From: Spirochaetota bacterium | Lineage (GTDB): Bacteria > Spirochaetota > Spirochaetia > Treponematales > Breznakiellaceae | DNA: 6,739 bases | Direction: 5' to 3' | NCBI GenBank assembly: GCA_023398155.1 | Contig: JAEWSV010000487.1 | Span: 1 to 6,739, forward strand | Shown: piece after piece, positions 4,900 through 6,739 of the stretch | Layout: each line of letters opens with the position of its first letter | How positions within the stretch are numbered: the first letter of the stretch is position 1 | Position numbers and translations under genes: made by a program | Notes under the pieces: generated by a model | Told to the model about the DNA's origin: nothing | Seen by the model: only the letters and a program-made list of their open reading frames with translations | Database searches by the model: none

Positions 4900-6420
4900 T
4901 CAGCGCGGAACGAGGCGGAACAGGTTCCACGAGAGGGGGCCCGCGACGGCCGTGAAGCGCTCGCCGTCTACCGCGTTCGCGGCGACCGCGACTTGGCGCG
5001 GCGCGACGTTGTCCGGGGCGGACTCGGTGTTCGTCGCCTTAATATCGTCGTGGCGGAGCTCCACGTGCTCCGCGCAGCGGTACGACTTCCCCGCGGTAGC
5101 GAAGCCGCCGAGCCGCGCCTCGATCTCCATCTTCTCGGTCAGCGACCGGTTCACGACGAAGAGGTCGATCTCGCCTGAATCCTCGTGCCAAACCGCCGTG
5201 GTATCCGCGTAGGGAACCGTGCCGTAGGCGGCCGTATCGTAGGTCGGCGCTTCGCAGCGGAGATCCAACACGGTGCCGCGGCCGTAGCGAGATGCGTAGT
5301 AGAAGGGCCAGTAAATGGTCTGCCGCCAAGCCCCTCCGCCGTTCCGCGTCATGATGGGGGCGATGACGTTCACGAGCTGGGCCAGACACGCGATCTTCAC
5401 GCGGTCCGCGTTGCGCAGCAGGGAGTTAAGTAGGCCGCCGACCACGAGGGCGTCCTCGAAGGTATAGATATCCTCAAGGAGCGGCGGCCCCACGATCCAG
5501 GGCTCCTGCTTGCGGTCCTGGTCCTCGGAGTGGAACCAGACGTTCCATTCGTCGAAGGAGATGTTGATCGTCTTCTTGGACCGCTTCTTGGCCTTCACGT
5601 AGTCGATGGTGTTGACCACTTGGCCGATGAAGCGGTCCATGCCGACCGAACTCGCGAGGAAGGTGGGGAGATCGTCCTTCGGGTTCTTGTAATAACAGTG
5701 CATGGACAGGTAATCCACCGTGTCGTAGCAGTGGTCCAGGACCGTCGCTTCCCATTCGGCGAAGGTCGGCATGTGGTCGTTGGAGCTGCCGCAGGCCACG
5801 AGCTCGAGCTTCGGGTCGAAGAGCTTGAGCGCCTTGCCTACCTCGGAAGCCAGGGCCCCGTATTCGCCGGCCGTCTTGTGGCCGACTTGCCAGGGGCCGT
5901 CCATCTCGTTGCCGAGGCACCAGAGCTTGATGCCGAAGGGGTCGGCGTCCCCGTGCTTCTTGCGGAGATCGCTCCAATAGGAGCCGCCCGGATGGTTGCA
6001 ATACTCCACGAGGTTCCGCGCCGCGTCGATGCCGCGCGTGCCGAGGTTGAGGGCCATCATGGTCTCGGTCCCGGCCGCCTTGGCCCACTTCATGAATTCG
6101 CTGAGCCCGAACTCGTTAGGTTCGGTGGACCGCCAGGCCAGGTCGAGTCTCCGCGGCCGCTCGGCGACCGGTCCGACGGAATCCTCCCAGCGGAAAGCGG
6201 AGACGTAGTTGCCGCCCGGATACCGGATCACGGGAACCTTGAGCTCGTCGATGAGCGCGAGCACGTCTTTGCGGAAGCCGCGCTTATCCGCTTGCGGATG
6301 GCCCGGCTCGTAGATGCCGCCGTACACGGCTCGGCCCAGGTGTTCGATGAAGGATCCGAAGAGTCGCTCGTCGACGACGGCTTTGCGGAACGCTCGGTCC
6401 AGTATGATGCTGCTTTTCAT
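4900..6420 (-). CDS. abfA: GH51 alpha-L-arabinofuranosidase, cytoplasmic
   Basis: This retaining exo-enzyme releases L-arabinose from arabino-oligosaccharides inside the cell. It is 506 residues with no signal peptide, close to the 502-residue Geobacillus AbfA. The TIM-barrel active site is complete. The acid/base is Glu172 in CLGNEMDGPWQ and the nucleophile is Glu291 in ISFDEWNVWF. Glu26, Arg66 and Asn71 (RYPGGN), Trp96, Asn171, His241, Tyr243, Trp295 and Gln348 also correspond to substrate-contact residues of the Geobacillus enzyme at a constant offset of three, as I recall its numbering. The C-terminal part (about 390-506) is the usual beta-sandwich domain, ending in SWNLFRLVPR. The ATG at 6420 follows a GAGGAGAGAG ribosome binding site; the open frame runs further upstream to 6663 only by overlapping the permease gene. 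It lies 44 bases after the CUT1 permease with no promoter in the gap, so they form one operon. Its likely substrates are products of the exported GH43 arabinanase. Confidence 0.97.
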   Translation of the reverse strand: MKSSIILDRAFRKAVVDERLFGSFIEHLGRAVYGGIYEPGHPQADKRGFRKDVLALIDELKVPVIRYPGGNYVSAFRWEDSVGPVAERPRRLDLAWRSTEPNEFGLSEFMKWAKAAGTETMMALNLGTRGIDAARNLVEYCNHPGGSYWSDLRKKHGDADPFGIKLWCLGNEMDGPWQVGHKTAGEYGALASEVGKALKLFDPKLELVACGSSNDHMPTFAEWEATVLDHCYDTVDYLSMHCYYKNPKDDLPTFLASSVGMDRFIGQVVNTIDYVKAKKRSKKTINISFDEWNVWFHSEDQDRKQEPWIVGPPLLEDIYTFEDALVVGGLLNSLLRNADRVKIACLAQLVNVIAPIMTRNGGGAWRQTIYWPFYYASRYGRGTVLDLRCEAPTYDTAAYGTVPYADTTAVWHEDSGEIDLFVVNRSLTEKMEIEARLGGFATAGKSYRCAEHVELRHDDIKATNTESAPDNVAPRQVAVAANAVDGERFTAVAGPLSWNLFRLVPR

Positions 6421-6425
6421 GGAAA

Positions 6426-6437
6426 CTCTCTCCTCTC
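6426..6437 (-). promoter_or_regulatory. Ribosome binding site of the GH51 gene
   Basis: The purine run GAGAGGAGAGAG on the minus strand contains GGAG nine bases before the ATG at 6420. It supports that start over any further upstream. The short gap between the permease stop and this gene contains no other recognisable element. Confidence 0.65.
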
Positions 6438-6464
6438 GCGACGCGGTTTCGGCGCGCTCGGTAT

Positions 6465-6739
6465 CTAGCCTTTCACGCCGCCGGAGGTCATACCGGCGAT
6501 GAAGTAGCGTTGGAAGAAAATGAAGATGACGATGATGGGGATCGTCGCCGTGGCGGCGCCCGTGATCAAGATGTCGTAGTTGTTGCCGTACGGGCTCAGG
6601 AGGCTGTTGAGTCCGATCGGCAGCGTGAACATGTTGCCCGTGCGGAGCACGATGAGGGGCCACAGGAAGTTGTTCCAGCTCGCCATCGCGGTGAAGATGG
6701 CCATGGCGCCGTAGGCCGGCGTCATGAGCGGCGCGATGA
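6465..6739 (-). CDS. CUT1 (MalG-type) sugar ABC transporter permease, 3' end (truncated by window edge)
   Basis: This is the C-terminal 90 residues of an inner-membrane permease for sugars or oligosaccharides; the rest lies off the right edge. The visible part begins with IAPLMTPAY, the end of the EAA loop that docks on the ATPase. It continues with the very typical SWNNFLWPLIVL motif, then a short external segment (LPIGLNSLL), and a last membrane helix around TIPIIVIFIFFQRYF. The terminus GMTSGGVKG is the classic MalG-family ending (usually GLTAGAVKG). It stops at a TAG 44 bases before the GH51 gene, so the CUT1 importer and the arabinofuranosidase appear to form one operon. The CUT1 binding protein and MalF-type partner are expected just upstream outside the window. 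Arabinose or arabino-oligosaccharides are the inferred cargo; the family assignment is secure. Confidence 0.95.
   Translation of the reverse strand, partial: IAPLMTPAYGAMAIFTAMASWNNFLWPLIVLRTGNMFTLPIGLNSLLSPYGNNYDILITGAATATIPIIVIFIFFQRYFIAGMTSGGVKG

Noticed and set aside
4829..4930. Upstream extension of the GH43 frame to an ATG at 4930
   Set aside because: It overlaps the GH51 stop, crosses the intercistronic hairpin and would place the signal peptide 34 residues inside the protein.
5530..6468. Plus-strand open frame of 312 codons opposite the GH51 gene
   Set aside because: It lies across the conserved catalytic blocks of GH51 on the other strand and shows no family motif of its own.
6421..6663. 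Upstream extension of the GH51 frame
   Set aside because: It overlaps the CUT1 permease coding sequence out of frame; the ATG at 6420 with its own ribosome binding site matches the family N-terminus.
1..6739. CRISPR arrays, tRNA or rRNA genes, insertion sequences, phage genes, attachment sites
   Set aside because: No regularly spaced repeats, RNA-gene signatures, transposase motifs or flanking duplications are visible on either strand.

Overview
The window holds part of a bacterial arabinan-utilisation locus. Every supportable gene lies on the minus strand, so transcription runs from high to low coordinates. In that order the genes are: the 3' end of a CUT1 (MalG-type) sugar ABC permease (window edge to 6465); a cytoplasmic GH51 alpha-L-arabinofuranosidase (6420-4900); an exported GH43 endo-1,5-alpha-L-arabinanase (4828-3800); then, after a 242-base gap with a clear sigma-70-type promoter, a family-5 extracellular solute-binding protein (3557-1608), an OppB/DppB-type permease (1500-472) and the 5' part of an OppC/DppC-type permease (461 to the left edge). 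Both window edges cut through genes.

The parts fit one pathway. The exported GH43 enzyme would cut the alpha-1,5-arabinan backbone outside the cytoplasm. One or both ABC importers would take up the arabino-oligosaccharides, and the intracellular GH51 enzyme would release L-arabinose from them. Two unrelated importer classes flank the enzymes: a CUT1 carbohydrate system upstream and an Opp/Dpp-class system downstream. Opp/Dpp-class transporters carry peptides in many bacteria but oligosaccharides in others (well known in Thermotoga). The context favours a sugar role here, but the sequence alone cannot prove it. No ATPase gene, regulator, RNA gene, mobile element or CRISPR array is visible. The ATPase subunits, the CUT1 binding protein and the MalF-type partner would have to lie outside the window.

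The regulatory content is concentrated in 3558-3799. It holds a TTGACA-N17-TAGAAT promoter, a pair of identical 8-bp direct repeats exactly 20 bp apart just upstream of the -35 box, and a hairpin in the predicted leader next to a strong ribosome binding site. Other GC-rich hairpins without U-tracts sit after the GH51 gene, across the GH43 stop codon, and between the binding-protein and first permease genes. They look more like mRNA processing or stability elements than classic terminators.

The organism is a bacterium with high G+C (about 60% by eye) and AAGGAGG-type ribosome binding sites. The binding protein has a signal peptide ending in an AxA motif and no lipobox cysteine, which suggests a diderm with a periplasm. 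A spirochaete or another diderm saccharolytic lineage is possible, but I cannot assign the taxon from this window. I see no wholly novel system. The most worthwhile leads are the promoter/direct-repeat module, the series of intercistronic hairpins, and the pairing of two importer classes around one arabinan pathway.
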